49,646 nucleotides of DNA from an uncultured bacterium (GTDB lineage Bacteria > Verrucomicrobiota > Kiritimatiellia > RFP12 > UBA1067), in NCBI GenBank assembly GCA_902800055.1, contig CADCCW010000021.1, positions 1 through 49,646 of the forward strand. Direction: 5' to 3'. The position numbers and the translations under genes were made by a program. Under the pieces are notes generated by a model that saw only the letters and a program-made list of their open reading frames with translations, did not search any database and was not told the DNA's origin. Below, piece after piece: positions 8,592-15,374 of this stretch; position 1 is the stretch's first letter; each line of letters begins with the position of its first letter.

Positions 8592-9008
8592 TCACTCGCC
8601 GCGAAGTTTCTTGAGGGTTTCGTTGAGAATTGTTGAACTTGTGCCTTTAGTATACGGGAAATAAACAACCCTGACTCCAACCTCTGAGAACTTTGCTTCA
8701 AGTTCCTTCCACTTTGGGTGTTCGTACCAGTCGTCGCCGACAAACAGAATGTCGAAGTGCAGTTTCTCCCAAGCCTTGAACTTGTCAAGATCCTCTTGGG
8801 GGATTGCCGCGTCGACACATTTTATGTTCCTGACGATTTCCAGTCGCTCGGCAAAGGGGATTACGGCTTTCTTGTGCTTGTATTCGACGAGCTTGTCTAC
8901 CGTCACACCGACAATCAGCTTGTCGCAAAGCCCCTTGGCGTTTTTGAGCAGGTTAAGATGACCTATGTGGAAAAGGTCATACACACCGCAAGTATAGCCA
9001 ACCGTCAT
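8592..9008 (-). CDS. Glycerol-3-phosphate cytidylyltransferase (TagD-like)
   Basis: 138-residue nucleotidyltransferase, the full usual length for TagD. It would make CDP-glycerol from CTP and glycerol-3-phosphate. The N-terminal VGYTCGVYDLFHIGHLNLL contains the H-I-G-H motif (residues 14-17), and the C-terminal GTSSTIL (about residues 124-130) fits the family's R-T-x-G-I-S-T-T region with the Arg/Glu changed. KHKKAVIPFAERLEIV is the family's K-x-x-x-I-P-x-x-x-R block. It sits 6 bp after the asparagine-synthase-like gene and just before the TagF-like gene, so donor synthesis and transfer are in one operon. A related alcohol-phosphate cytidylyltransferase is possible. Confidence 0.85.
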   Translation of the reverse strand: MTVGYTCGVYDLFHIGHLNLLKNAKGLCDKLIVGVTVDKLVEYKHKKAVIPFAERLEIVRNIKCVDAAIPQEDLDKFKAWEKLHFDILFVGDDWYEHPKWKELEAKFSEVGVRVVYFPYTKGTSSTILNETLKKLRGE

Positions 9009-9014
9009 AGTTAT

Positions 9015-10061
9015 CTACTCCTTGTCGTATTTGTTAAGAAAGCGCTCAAGGCACCAGAGCTGCCACTTTTGGTTGCCGGTGAAGTTGGACATGTCGAGGT
9101 CAGGCTTGAATTCCTTGCGGCTTGGACCTTTCCAATCGGCAAAATATGTATCGACCGGCCTGGGCATCGGATTCTTGTTAGGTACGGGGATGTCTGGATA
9201 TCGTTTTGCCATTAGTTCCCTTATAAGGTATTTCGGTTCGCCGTTGCGGACGCGCGAAAGGTCTAGGGGAATAGACATCATTTGCCGCGCGTAGGGGTCG
9301 AAATACGGCAGCCTGGCTACGCCAAAGGCGTTTAAGTACGAGCTTGAGCTTTCCACGGCGAACACGTCATCCATGAATGACATAAAGTCAATTTTGTCGC
9401 CTTTGCGGTATTTCTCGAAAAGGTGCCGCGTTTCGCATGGCTCGACCAGTGCGCTTTCGGGCTTAAGGAATGTGTACCTGTCGACGAATTCGTCGAAGAA
9501 CCAGTCCTTTGACAAAAGCTTGTCCATGCCGCCGAACACGAGGTCGCTGCTTTCGCCAACAAGCATTATATTGACACCATCCGCCTTCGCCTGCAATGCA
9601 GCTTGCAGAATCTGCGGCTCAATTGAGTGGACAGGCGCGCACTTGGCGGCCATGACTGCGTCGACATGACGCTCCACAGTCTCCCATGTGATGTCTACAT
9701 AGTGAAGGTTGAGTCCGTAGTAGTTGGCGTAATATTCGGCGCGTGCGAGTTCCTCTTTTTGGAAGTCGCCTCCGAGAAACCGAAAAGTGTAGGCTTCTGC
9801 GCCAGGCACATACGAGGCGACGATTGCGCTGTCCATGCCGCCGGAGAGCATGACGCCAATCTTCGCTACACCGCGCAGCGGCGCAAGCTGTGCGTCAATT
9901 GCCGCGCCAATTGCGTCGGCGGTAGCTACGGGGATTTTTCGCGAGGCAGGCATGACCTCGATGTTTTTGTGGTGCATGCCTTCGAAGAAGTCCTTGTCGT
10001 CCCGATCGATGTACCGGAACGCAAGATACGAACTCATGCAGTATTTCTTGTCGATATTCAT
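9015..10061 (-). CDS. Asparagine-synthase-like ATP-PPi ligase without glutaminase domain
   Basis: 348-residue protein that is essentially the C-terminal synthetase domain of asparagine synthase. The PP-loop is VMLSGGMDSAIVAS (about residues 67-80) and the downstream LVGESSDLVFGG (about residues 165-176) is the family's second conserved block. The Ntn-type glutaminase domain that normally starts with Cys2 is absent, so nitrogen must come from ammonia or another subunit, or the enzyme adenylates a different carboxylate. Its place between a lipoprotein gene and tagD/tagF homologues suggests a role in amidating a sugar acid or other envelope component. The ribosome site is weak (AAGGC). Confidence 0.7.
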   Translation of the reverse strand: MNIDKKYCMSSYLAFRYIDRDDKDFFEGMHHKNIEVMPASRKIPVATADAIGAAIDAQLAPLRGVAKIGVMLSGGMDSAIVASYVPGAEAYTFRFLGGDFQKEELARAEYYANYYGLNLHYVDITWETVERHVDAVMAAKCAPVHSIEPQILQAALQAKADGVNIMLVGESSDLVFGGMDKLLSKDWFFDEFVDRYTFLKPESALVEPCETRHLFEKYRKGDKIDFMSFMDDVFAVESSSSYLNAFGVARLPYFDPYARQMMSIPLDLSRVRNGEPKYLIRELMAKRYPDIPVPNKNPMPRPVDTYFADWKGPSRKEFKPDLDMSNFTGNQKWQLWCLERFLNKYDKE

Positions 10062-10116
10062 GCTTTGCCTTGTTCTTCTTAGATGATGGTTTTGAGTGTT
10101 CGTGAATACGACGCGA

Positions 10117-10905
10117 TTATTCCTTGGCCGGTGCGGGCGGGACCTTGTCGTAGTCCCAGATGCGGAAGCTGTCGATCAGGTAGGGGCTGGCACTTCTGCC
10201 GCGGGTGAGCGGGAAGCCAAGCTCCGCGCCTTTGGCCGCGGTGTTGACGAGCGAGGCGACGCTGTCCTTGGGGCCTTCGGGCATGAGGTTCACGTCGCAG
10301 TGCGGCTTGCCGTCCACGAACATCACCGCCGGAGTGGTCTTGCCGTCCTTGGTCAGGTAGCCGGTCACGCCGTCGGTGTTCCAGACGAAGGCGTAGTGGT
10401 GCCAGCCGGAGATGTCCTTGCCGAGAATGGGGGCGTAGCTGCACTGATGCGAGAAGCCCTGGTAGGTGACGCGCTCGTGGTGGACCATGCGCCCGTAGAG
10501 TCCGCGGCAGCCGACGCCGTTGTTGGCGGTGAACTGGACGAGGTTCTCCTCGTTGTTCGCGAACTTGATGCAGTAGAAGCTCGGATCGGCGCAGCCGTAG
10601 TTCTTCTTGCCGCTTTCGAGCTTGGCCCAGAACTCGACGCAGCCGGTCTTGCCGAGGAAGTTGGTGGGCAGCATATAGGAGAGAAGGGGTCCGCCGGCCT
10701 CGACGCGCAGGGCCTTGCCGGACTTGCCGTCGGCGAAGGTGAGGGCCATTTGCTGGCGCAGGGTTCCCTTGGGCCCGACGCAGGGATTCAGCACCTCCTG
10801 CTCGGACTCGAAATCAAGCGAGAAGATGAGGCCGGGGGTGGTGGAGCGGCATCCTGCGAGCGCGAGCATCGAGGCAGAGGCAGCGAGGAGAAGCAGCTTT
10901 TTCAT
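10117..10905 (-). CDS. LamG/concanavalin-like lipoprotein
   Basis: 262-residue lipoprotein. MKKLLLLAASASMLALAGC is a lipoprotein signal with lipobox LAGC and lipidated Cys19. The mature part has the layout of a concanavalin A-like (LamG) beta-sandwich: ALRVEAGGPLLSY, GCVEFWAKLES, GWHHYAFVW followed by YLTKDGK, and the closing strand IDSFRIWD. Such proteins bind glycans or sit at the cell surface. ATG 10905 follows AAGGAACGAACCGCC and a ~37-nt leader from the promoter at 10950. Only 55 bp and no visible promoter separate it from the next gene, so it may head a four-gene operon ending with the TagF-like gene. Confidence 0.75.
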   Translation of the reverse strand: MKKLLLLAASASMLALAGCRSTTPGLIFSLDFESEQEVLNPCVGPKGTLRQQMALTFADGKSGKALRVEAGGPLLSYMLPTNFLGKTGCVEFWAKLESGKKNYGCADPSFYCIKFANNEENLVQFTANNGVGCRGLYGRMVHHERVTYQGFSHQCSYAPILGKDISGWHHYAFVWNTDGVTGYLTKDGKTTPAVMFVDGKPHCDVNLMPEGPKDSVASLVNTAAKGAELGFPLTRGRSASPYLIDSFRIWDYDKVPPAPAKE

Positions 10906-10949
10906 GGCGGTTCGTTCCTTGGGGTTGGTTAAACGGTTTGGATGTTGGT

Positions 10950-10958
10950 ATTATACCA
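10950..10958 (-). promoter_or_regulatory. Extended -10 promoter for the LamG-lipoprotein operon
   Basis: Minus strand reads ATATGG-TATAAT-ACC, with TATAAT complementary to 10950-10955. It directly abuts the TTCGTGG repeat array on its upstream side, so any -35 contacts would fall in the repeat. Confidence 0.6.
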
Positions 10959-10963
10959 TATTT

Positions 10964-11238
10964 CGTGGTTCGTGGTTCGCCTGCCCGCCGTAGCCTTGGC
11001 GAAGGCGGGTGGCTCGTGGTTCGTTAGCCGCAAAGAACGCAAAGGACGCAGAGGGTTATAAACTCCGATGGTTGGGGCTCTCGTTACCACTCCGCTGCTT
11101 CGCGGAGGACAACCACTATTCAGTTCCGGGGCAGATTGGGCTCACACAGAGGCGCAGAGACACAGATGGTTGAGGACAGGATTAACAGGATTTACAGGAT
11201 TGTTTTAGCTGGGGGTGCCCCCCAGACCCCCTGAGGCG
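10964..11238. repeat. Composite repeat block 1 (no gene, about 275 bp)
   Basis: This gene-free stretch is a mosaic of modules seen elsewhere in the window. In order: TTCGTGG heptamers; a GC-rich inverted repeat (CCCGCC ... GGCGGG, 10983-11011); GAACGCAAA-type nonamers (11028-11054); the left inverted repeat beginning AAACTCCGATGGTTGGGG (11060 on); CACAGAG-type octamers (11153-11165); ACAGGATTA nonamers (about 11173-11202); and GCTGGGGGTGCCCCCCAG (about 11209-11226), a palindrome. No right-hand inverted repeat was seen, so the block looks truncated. Confidence 0.75.
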
Positions 11239-11253
11239 GGTGAGGCTGGGAGG

Positions 11254-12816
11254 TCAAGAAGCTGGCTGACGCGGTAGTGTCTTGAGTCCTTCGTCGAGCT
11301 TTGGACCGTTGATGAGAACGTCAATTGGAGACTGAGATTTCTCGAGGCGAGTGACGAGAAGGATCTCTTTTGCCTGTTGTTCTGGATATTCCTTTGAGAA
11401 GCCGGCGTGGACGAAGTGCCGTTCCAGCACCTTTAGCCCGGACGCTGTTGCCCATTCGGAAATTTCCGAAGCGGTAAAGCGGCGGTCTCTGATTAGATAT
11501 TCGCCAGGCAGCGCGCCTGGTGTGCCGTGGAACTGCTCCTTGTGGCAGACTATGTGTCGAGTCTCGTCTACAAGGACGTAATGCGGATCGAAGAATTCTC
11601 CGCTGCGCTGCATCGTGTCCGACGGCGGCAAGGCGAATATCTTTGGAAGCGAATCCGACGAGTCCTGCAGATCGACGCGCTGCGCATCCTTTAGCGGCGC
11701 GTAGGCGAAGTTCGAGACCGAGATGACGGCGTGGCCGCCAGGGCGCAGGTTGGCGACGATGTTGTCGAGGATCGCCCGGTTGTCGTCGTCGCTGGGGAAG
11801 GAGCCAATTACGTCGTAGAGGCAGAGAATGAGGTCGAACGGCCTCGGTGCGCGCCATGAACGGCAATCCGCCGCGAGCACGTCCTGCGCCGCCGACGCAA
11901 AATCGATGCCAGTCATGTTTTCGTAGCCGCGCTTCCTGAAGGCGGCGATATGCCTTCCCGAGCCGGCGCCGAAATCGCAGATTGATGCGTCTTTGGGAAG
12001 TTGTGGCAGCCAGCCGAGGATTGCCGACACCTCTTCGTCTGCATTCGCGGCCCATTGATGCTCAGACTGCGGCATGCGAGAGTAGGCGTCGGCGACGAGA
12101 TCGGACGATGCCTCGACCATTGCATAGTAGGACGAGAAGTCGTCTGGCGGCTGTTCGCGGAAAGTCATCGCCAGCCATTCCTCGCCCTCCGCCAGCTTGC
12201 CGAGGCGGTTCGAAATGTCAAGCGTCGCCTGCGTGGCGTTGGTGCGGTCGGTGAAGAAGTTGGTGTTCACGCAGCTTTCCGTGGCGGACATGCGCCACTC
12301 GGCGTCCCTGAGGAAGGGGATGCGGCTGAGCACTTCGCCGCGGATCCAGTCGGCATGCTCCGCAATACGCTTCGGGTCGGCTCGGCGGAACGTCGCGCTT
12401 TCGAGCGCCTCGACTGTAAAGGCGTTGGATGTTACGATGCCCCAGGCATAGAAGTCGGAGAATCCCCAGACGGCATGGAGAAGGGTGCTGGCTACTCCTT
12501 TGCGGCGGTAGTCGGCGTCGACGACAAGCTGCACGACGAAGGCGACTTTCCCGCAGGACGTCGCGCATTCGCAGTAGACGATCTGGCCGATCAGCTGGTC
12601 GCCGTCAAAGCAGAACGCCACCTTGTATTCGTCGTTGGCGTAGGCGCGGCGGTAGTATCCAGCGCCAAGGCGAATGCTGCGCCCGGCCTTTCCGTCCGGC
12701 GCCGACGAACTGTAGACGCCGTAGGAACGCGAAAACAGATCGGCCGCCTGGTGCCATTGCGCGTCGGACACGCTGGCACCGGAGTAGACGGAGAATCTTA
12801 GGGTGGGCATTGCCAT
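11254..12816 (-). CDS. GNAT acetyltransferase fused to a class I SAM methyltransferase
   Basis: Two-domain protein of 520 residues if it starts at ATG 12816 (MAMPTLRF; an ATG two codons later is also possible). The N-terminal half is GNAT-like: VVQLVVDADYRRKGVASTLL (about residues 92-111) is the acetyl-CoA-binding R/Q-x-x-G-x-G/A segment. The C-terminal half is a class I methyltransferase with motif I ICDFGAGSGRHIAAF (about residues 298-312), FDLILCLYDVIGSF (motif IV region) and LRPGGHAVISV. The methyltransferase part resembles small-molecule methyltransferases. The substrate is unknown. It stands alone between repeat blocks, with its own promoter at 12832 and about a 10-nt leader lacking a ribosome site. 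Confidence 0.75.
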   Translation of the reverse strand: MAMPTLRFSVYSGASVSDAQWHQAADLFSRSYGVYSSSAPDGKAGRSIRLGAGYYRRAYANDEYKVAFCFDGDQLIGQIVYCECATSCGKVAFVVQLVVDADYRRKGVASTLLHAVWGFSDFYAWGIVTSNAFTVEALESATFRRADPKRIAEHADWIRGEVLSRIPFLRDAEWRMSATESCVNTNFFTDRTNATQATLDISNRLGKLAEGEEWLAMTFREQPPDDFSSYYAMVEASSDLVADAYSRMPQSEHQWAANADEEVSAILGWLPQLPKDASICDFGAGSGRHIAAFRKRGYENMTGIDFASAAQDVLAADCRSWRAPRPFDLILCLYDVIGSFPSDDDNRAILDNIVANLRPGGHAVISVSNFAYAPLKDAQRVDLQDSSDSLPKIFALPPSDTMQRSGEFFDPHYVLVDETRHIVCHKEQFHGTPGALPGEYLIRDRRFTASEISEWATASGLKVLERHFVHAGFSKEYPEQQAKEILLVTRLEKSQSPIDVLINGPKLDEGLKTLPRQPAS

Positions 12817-12831
12817 TTCGAAAGTGAGTGT

Positions 12832-12840
12832 ATTATAGCA
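12832..12840 (-). promoter_or_regulatory. Extended -10 promoter for the GNAT-methyltransferase gene
   Basis: Minus strand reads TATGC-TATAAT-ACA, TATAAT complementary to 12832-12837. It is 15 nt before ATG 12816, so the leader is about 10 nt with no Shine-Dalgarno. The TTCGTGG array begins 10 bp upstream. Confidence 0.6.
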
Positions 12841-12849
12841 TAAAACGCG

Positions 12850-13170
12850 GTTCGTGGTTCGTGGCTCGTGGTTCGTGGCTCGTGGTTCGTGGATAGAGAA
12901 ACTCCGATGGTTGGGGTTCTCGCTACCGCTCCACTGCTTCGCACTCAACAACCACAATACAGAAGACAGCATTATTTGGTTTCATATCTGGGGGGTGCCC
13001 CCCAGACCCCCAAGACCCCCTGCGGCGAAGCCGCAGATATAAAACTAGGAATGAGTGGCCGTGTAAGAGGAATGTCACATGCGAAGCGATGAACATTCTG
13101 CGGAGCGGTAGCGAGAGCCATACGGATCGGAGTTTATAATCACAAAGCGAGAGAGCCACACAGATCGAAA
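12850..13170. repeat. Composite inverted-repeat element 2 with TTCGTGG array
   Basis: TTCGTGG/CTCGTGG heptamers (12850-12893) precede a non-coding element bounded by inverted repeats. The left end is 12898-12942, starting GAAACTCCGATGGTTGGGG and continuing TTCTCGCTACCGCTCC. The right end is 13100-13135, whose complement reads AAACTCCGATCCGTATGG then CTCTCGCTACCGCTCC. The interior holds GGGGGGTGCCCCCCAG and the hairpin GCGGC-GAA-GCCGC (13023-13035). A partial second right end (GAGAGCCACACAGATCG, about 13150-13166) follows. No coding frame is convincing here. The layout is MITE-like but no transposase is present. Confidence 0.7.
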
Positions 13171-13198
13171 TTTTGTTGTGGGATGTCAATGCCATGGC

Positions 13199-13500
13199 TC
13201 GTGGTTCGTGGCTCGTGATTCGTGGATAGAGAAACTCCGATGGTTGGGGCTCTCACTACCGTTCCGCTGCTTCGCGGATGACAACCACTATTCAGTTCCG
13301 GGGCAGATTGGGCTCACACAGAGGCGCAGAGACACAGAGGGTTGAGGACAGGATTAACAGGATTTACAGGATTGTTTTAGCTGGGGGTGCCCCCCAGATG
13401 GCGGATGACAACCACTATTCAGTTCCGGGGCAGATTGGGCTCACACAGAGGCGCAGAGACACAGAGGTTTTTTAGCTGGGGGTAACCCCCAGACCCCCTG
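13199..13500. repeat. Composite repeat block 3
   Basis: Starts with CTCGTGG heptamers (to 13228), then a left inverted repeat (13231-13277), CACAGAG octamers, ACAGGATTA nonamers (about 13350-13374) and the GCTGGGGGTGCCCCCCAG palindrome. The segment beginning GGATGACAACCACTATTCAG then recurs (13280 and about 13402), so part of the module is tandemly duplicated. The right inverted repeat was not found. From 13501 to 13565 I see nothing recognisable. Confidence 0.7.
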
Positions 13501-13565
13501 AGGTGGCGTCTAAGGCGTTAAACAGGCAGATTGTTCAATATCACAGAATATTCGTTAGTTACGGA

Positions 13566-13634
13566 CCGATTAAATTCAAGGTAGAGCACCGATTAAATTA
13601 AAGGTAGAGTGTCGATTAAATTCAAGGTAGGGCA
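13566..13634. repeat. Three tandem 23-bp repeats
   Basis: Three head-to-tail 23-bp units (13566-13588, 13589-13611, 13612-13634) sharing the core CGATTAAATTCAAGGTAG, with one to a few changes each. They are AT-rich in a GC-rich setting, lie downstream of the ATPase gene and have no coding frame. Iteron-like spacing suggests protein binding, but nothing identifies the partner. Confidence 0.8.
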
Positions 13635-13662
13635 GTGAAGATGGGTGATTTTAGGGCGGAAA

Positions 13663-13681
13663 TTTCAAGTACAACTTGAAA
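13663..13681. other. Perfect inverted repeat TTTCAAGT-ACA-ACTTGAAA
   Basis: An 8-bp stem with a 3-nt loop between the tandem repeats and the ATPase gene's 3' end. It could terminate ATPase transcription, but it has only short AT runs instead of a clear T-tract. It may equally be an operator-like site. Confidence 0.5.
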
Positions 13682-13703
13682 ATTACGCCCTTAACGCGCG
13701 GCG

Positions 13704-13743
13704 GATTAGGAGAGGAGCTCGTCGAAGTCGGCGGCGGAGAGGG
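13704..13743 (-). pseudogene. Duplicated 3' tail of the SNF2 helicase gene
   Basis: Forty bases that match 15858-15897 at 39 of 40 positions by eye. On the minus strand they encode LSAADFDELLS-stop, exactly the C-terminus of the helicase gene. Here they directly abut the ATPase stop codon (13744-13746) in a different frame, so they are not translated as part of the ATPase. This is a rearrangement footprint: the ATPase gene and its repeats lie between two direct copies of the helicase tail. Confidence 0.8.
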
Positions 13744-14895
13744 CTACATCGGGCTGGTGCGGCGGAGGTGGTGGGCGAAGACTGGGTCGAGGTGGCGGTA
13801 GAGTCCGTCGACCATGTCGATGCGCGAATCGGCGACAAGGCGGCGTATCGCAGTGCCTACGGTAGATGCGTTGGGTAGGAAGTGCCGCGTGCGGTATTCG
13901 TCGGTCATGACCCCGGCCGGCTCCAGCGCCAGGGCGCGCGCCACCAGACGCTGGGATTCCGGCAGGGCGCGGAACATGCTCTCGAAGAGGTCTCGTTCGG
14001 CGTCGTACATCATTTCGAAGGCGTTGTCGACGTCTGCCGCGGAAATCTTGTTCTTGCGTAGTTCGCTGGCGACGCGGAAGGTCCAGGAGCCAAGCGCCTG
14101 CAGGTAGTAAGGCACGTTGCCGGACAGTTCCACGATCTTCTTCGCCACCGGCGCGCCGATCGACATTCCGACGGACGCGAACTTGTCCACCAGGAACTTC
14201 AGCCCCTCGTCCTCCGGCGGCAGCGCGAGCGAGAAGGTCTGGGCGCTGCGGTAGAAGGGACGCGAAGGCGCGGCGAACATGCGCTTGAGCATGTGCGTCT
14301 TGGAGCCGAGGAAGACGTAGCCAATCTCGGAGTGGTTCTCGATGACGCTGCGCATGACCTGCTCGAACCTGGCGCCGAGGCCGAATTCCGCCACCTCCTG
14401 GAATTCGTCGAGAACGATCACCAGCCGGCTCCGGCGTGGACGCAGCTTCTCGGGGAGCTCGAAGGCCTCGCGCAGCTCGGCGACGCCGATCTTGCCGGAG
14501 TCGAAGGAGAACGACATCTCCGGCCGTCCGTCCTCGGACATCCTGACGACGGGACGTATCCGCCTGAAGAAGCCGGAGATGTGCTTGAGCGCCGCCGCCG
14601 CAGGCGCGAGCTGGTCGTACACCGCCTTGGTGTAGGCTATGACGAAGTCGGCGAGCGAGGCGAAGTTCATGATGTTCAGGTAGACGCAGACGGTTCCGCG
14701 CGCCTGGAGCTCTGTCATCATCTCGGCGACGAGCGAGGACTTGCCGTAGCGGCGAGGCCCGTAGAGGACGACGTTGTTGCCGCCGTCGATGGCGTTTTCC
14801 ATCGAGTTCTTGATTTCGCGGCGGTCGTAGAACGCGCCGCCGGTCACCTTGGCGCCGTACCTGAAGGGGTTCTGTGTTTGGTGCTGCATGGTCAT
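13744..14895 (-). CDS. Archaeal-type AAA ATPase (pfam01637-like)
   Basis: 383-residue P-loop ATPase. Walker A is VLYGPRRYGKSSLV (about residues 42-55) and Walker B is LVIVLDEFQEVAE (about residues 158-170). SGNVPYYLQALGSW (about residues 270-283) is the sensor-like stretch typical of this STAND-related ATPase group, followed by a winged-helix-like C-terminus (MTDEYRTRHFLPNASTVGTA). Members occur as multicopy genes in many anaerobes; the function is poorly known. The start is ATG 14895 or ATG 14889 (MQHQ). An extended -10 lies 43 nt upstream, and two ATTCAA-N2-TTGAAT sites lie in the leader. The gene is flanked by direct copies of a helicase tail and by composite repeats, so it may have moved as a unit. 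Confidence 0.85.
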   Translation of the reverse strand: MTMQHQTQNPFRYGAKVTGGAFYDRREIKNSMENAIDGGNNVVLYGPRRYGKSSLVAEMMTELQARGTVCVYLNIMNFASLADFVIAYTKAVYDQLAPAAAALKHISGFFRRIRPVVRMSEDGRPEMSFSFDSGKIGVAELREAFELPEKLRPRRSRLVIVLDEFQEVAEFGLGARFEQVMRSVIENHSEIGYVFLGSKTHMLKRMFAAPSRPFYRSAQTFSLALPPEDEGLKFLVDKFASVGMSIGAPVAKKIVELSGNVPYYLQALGSWTFRVASELRKNKISAADVDNAFEMMYDAERDLFESMFRALPESQRLVARALALEPAGVMTDEYRTRHFLPNASTVGTAIRRLVADSRIDMVDGLYRHLDPVFAHHLRRTSPM

Positions 14896-14922
14896 TCAGA
14901 TTTGAATCATTCAATTTTGAAT
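14894..14922. promoter_or_regulatory. Twin ATTCAA-N2-TTGAAT inverted repeats in the ATPase leader
   Basis: Two 14-bp inverted repeats 15 bp apart: 14894-14907 (one mismatch in the left arm) and 14909-14922 (perfect arms). They lie between the predicted transcription start (about 14932) and the ATPase start codon, and the first overlaps the ATG. This geometry suits a repressor operator. The same pair is repeated at 15309-15322 and 15324-15337. Confidence 0.55.
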
Positions 14923-14938
14923 GAGTTGAGTTGTGCGT

Positions 14939-14947
14939 ATTATACCA
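14939..14947 (-). promoter_or_regulatory. Extended -10 promoter for the AAA ATPase gene
   Basis: Minus strand reads ATATGG-TATAAT-ACG, TATAAT complementary to 14939-14944. The leader is about 37 nt and contains the two inverted repeats. Confidence 0.6.
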
Positions 14948-14976
14948 TATTTAGTTGCTCGTGGTTTGGGATAGTT

Positions 14977-15267
14977 GAAACTCCGATGGTTGGGGCTCTC
15001 GTTACCACTCCGCTGCTTCGCGGATGACAACCACTATTCAGTTCCGCGGCAGATTTGGCTCACACAGAGGCGCAGAGACACAGAGGGTTGTTGACAGGAT
15101 TGACAGGATTTACAGGATTGTTTTAGCTGGGGGCAAGCCCCCAGACCCCCTGCGGCGAAGCCGCAGATAAAACCTATGGCCAGTATGGCTGTGAAAAAAT
15201 GAATGATATGCGCAAAGCACAAAACATTCAGCGAAACGGTAGTGAGAGCCACACAGATCGGAGTTTC
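14977..15267. repeat. Composite inverted-repeat element 4
   Basis: About 290-bp non-coding element. The left end (14977-15023) begins GAAACTCCGATGGTTGGGG. The right end (15231-15267) is its imperfect complement, reading GAAACTCCGATCTGTGTGG on the minus strand. The interior contains CACAGAG octamers, ACAGGATTT nonamers (15094-15120), a GGGGG-caag-CCCCC palindrome and the hairpin GCGGC-GAA-GCCGC. It is followed by TTCAACCGTTGGCGCGG, a sequence that recurs at 15840-15856 next to the helicase gene. Confidence 0.7.
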
Positions 15268-15305
15268 AAAATTCAACCGTTGGCGCGGTTCTATGAGGGC
15301 GGGTG

Positions 15306-15348
15306 GTCATTCAAATTTGAATCATTCAATTTTGAATGAGTTGAGTTG
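15306..15348. repeat. Second copy of the ATPase 5' region without the gene
   Basis: This repeats 14891-14933, including the two ATTCAA-N2-TTGAAT sites and the ATG (minus strand, 15308-15310). The frame after that ATG closes after 13 codons, so no ATPase body follows. Together with the surrounding elements it shows that 14891-15296 and 15306-15856 are a diverged tandem duplication. Confidence 0.7.
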
Positions 15349-15374
15349 GTCGTTGCTCGTGGTTTGGGATAGTT

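Noticed and set aside
13566..13634. Replication origin or plasmid iterons
   Set aside because: Three repeats alone, with no DnaA boxes, rep gene or partition genes in the window, do not support an origin.
13706..14914. A 402-codon frame overlapping the AAA ATPase and ending in LSAADFDELLS
   Set aside because: Only its last 11 codons match a protein (the duplicated helicase tail); the rest is an Arg-rich shadow of the ATPase frame with intact Walker motifs.
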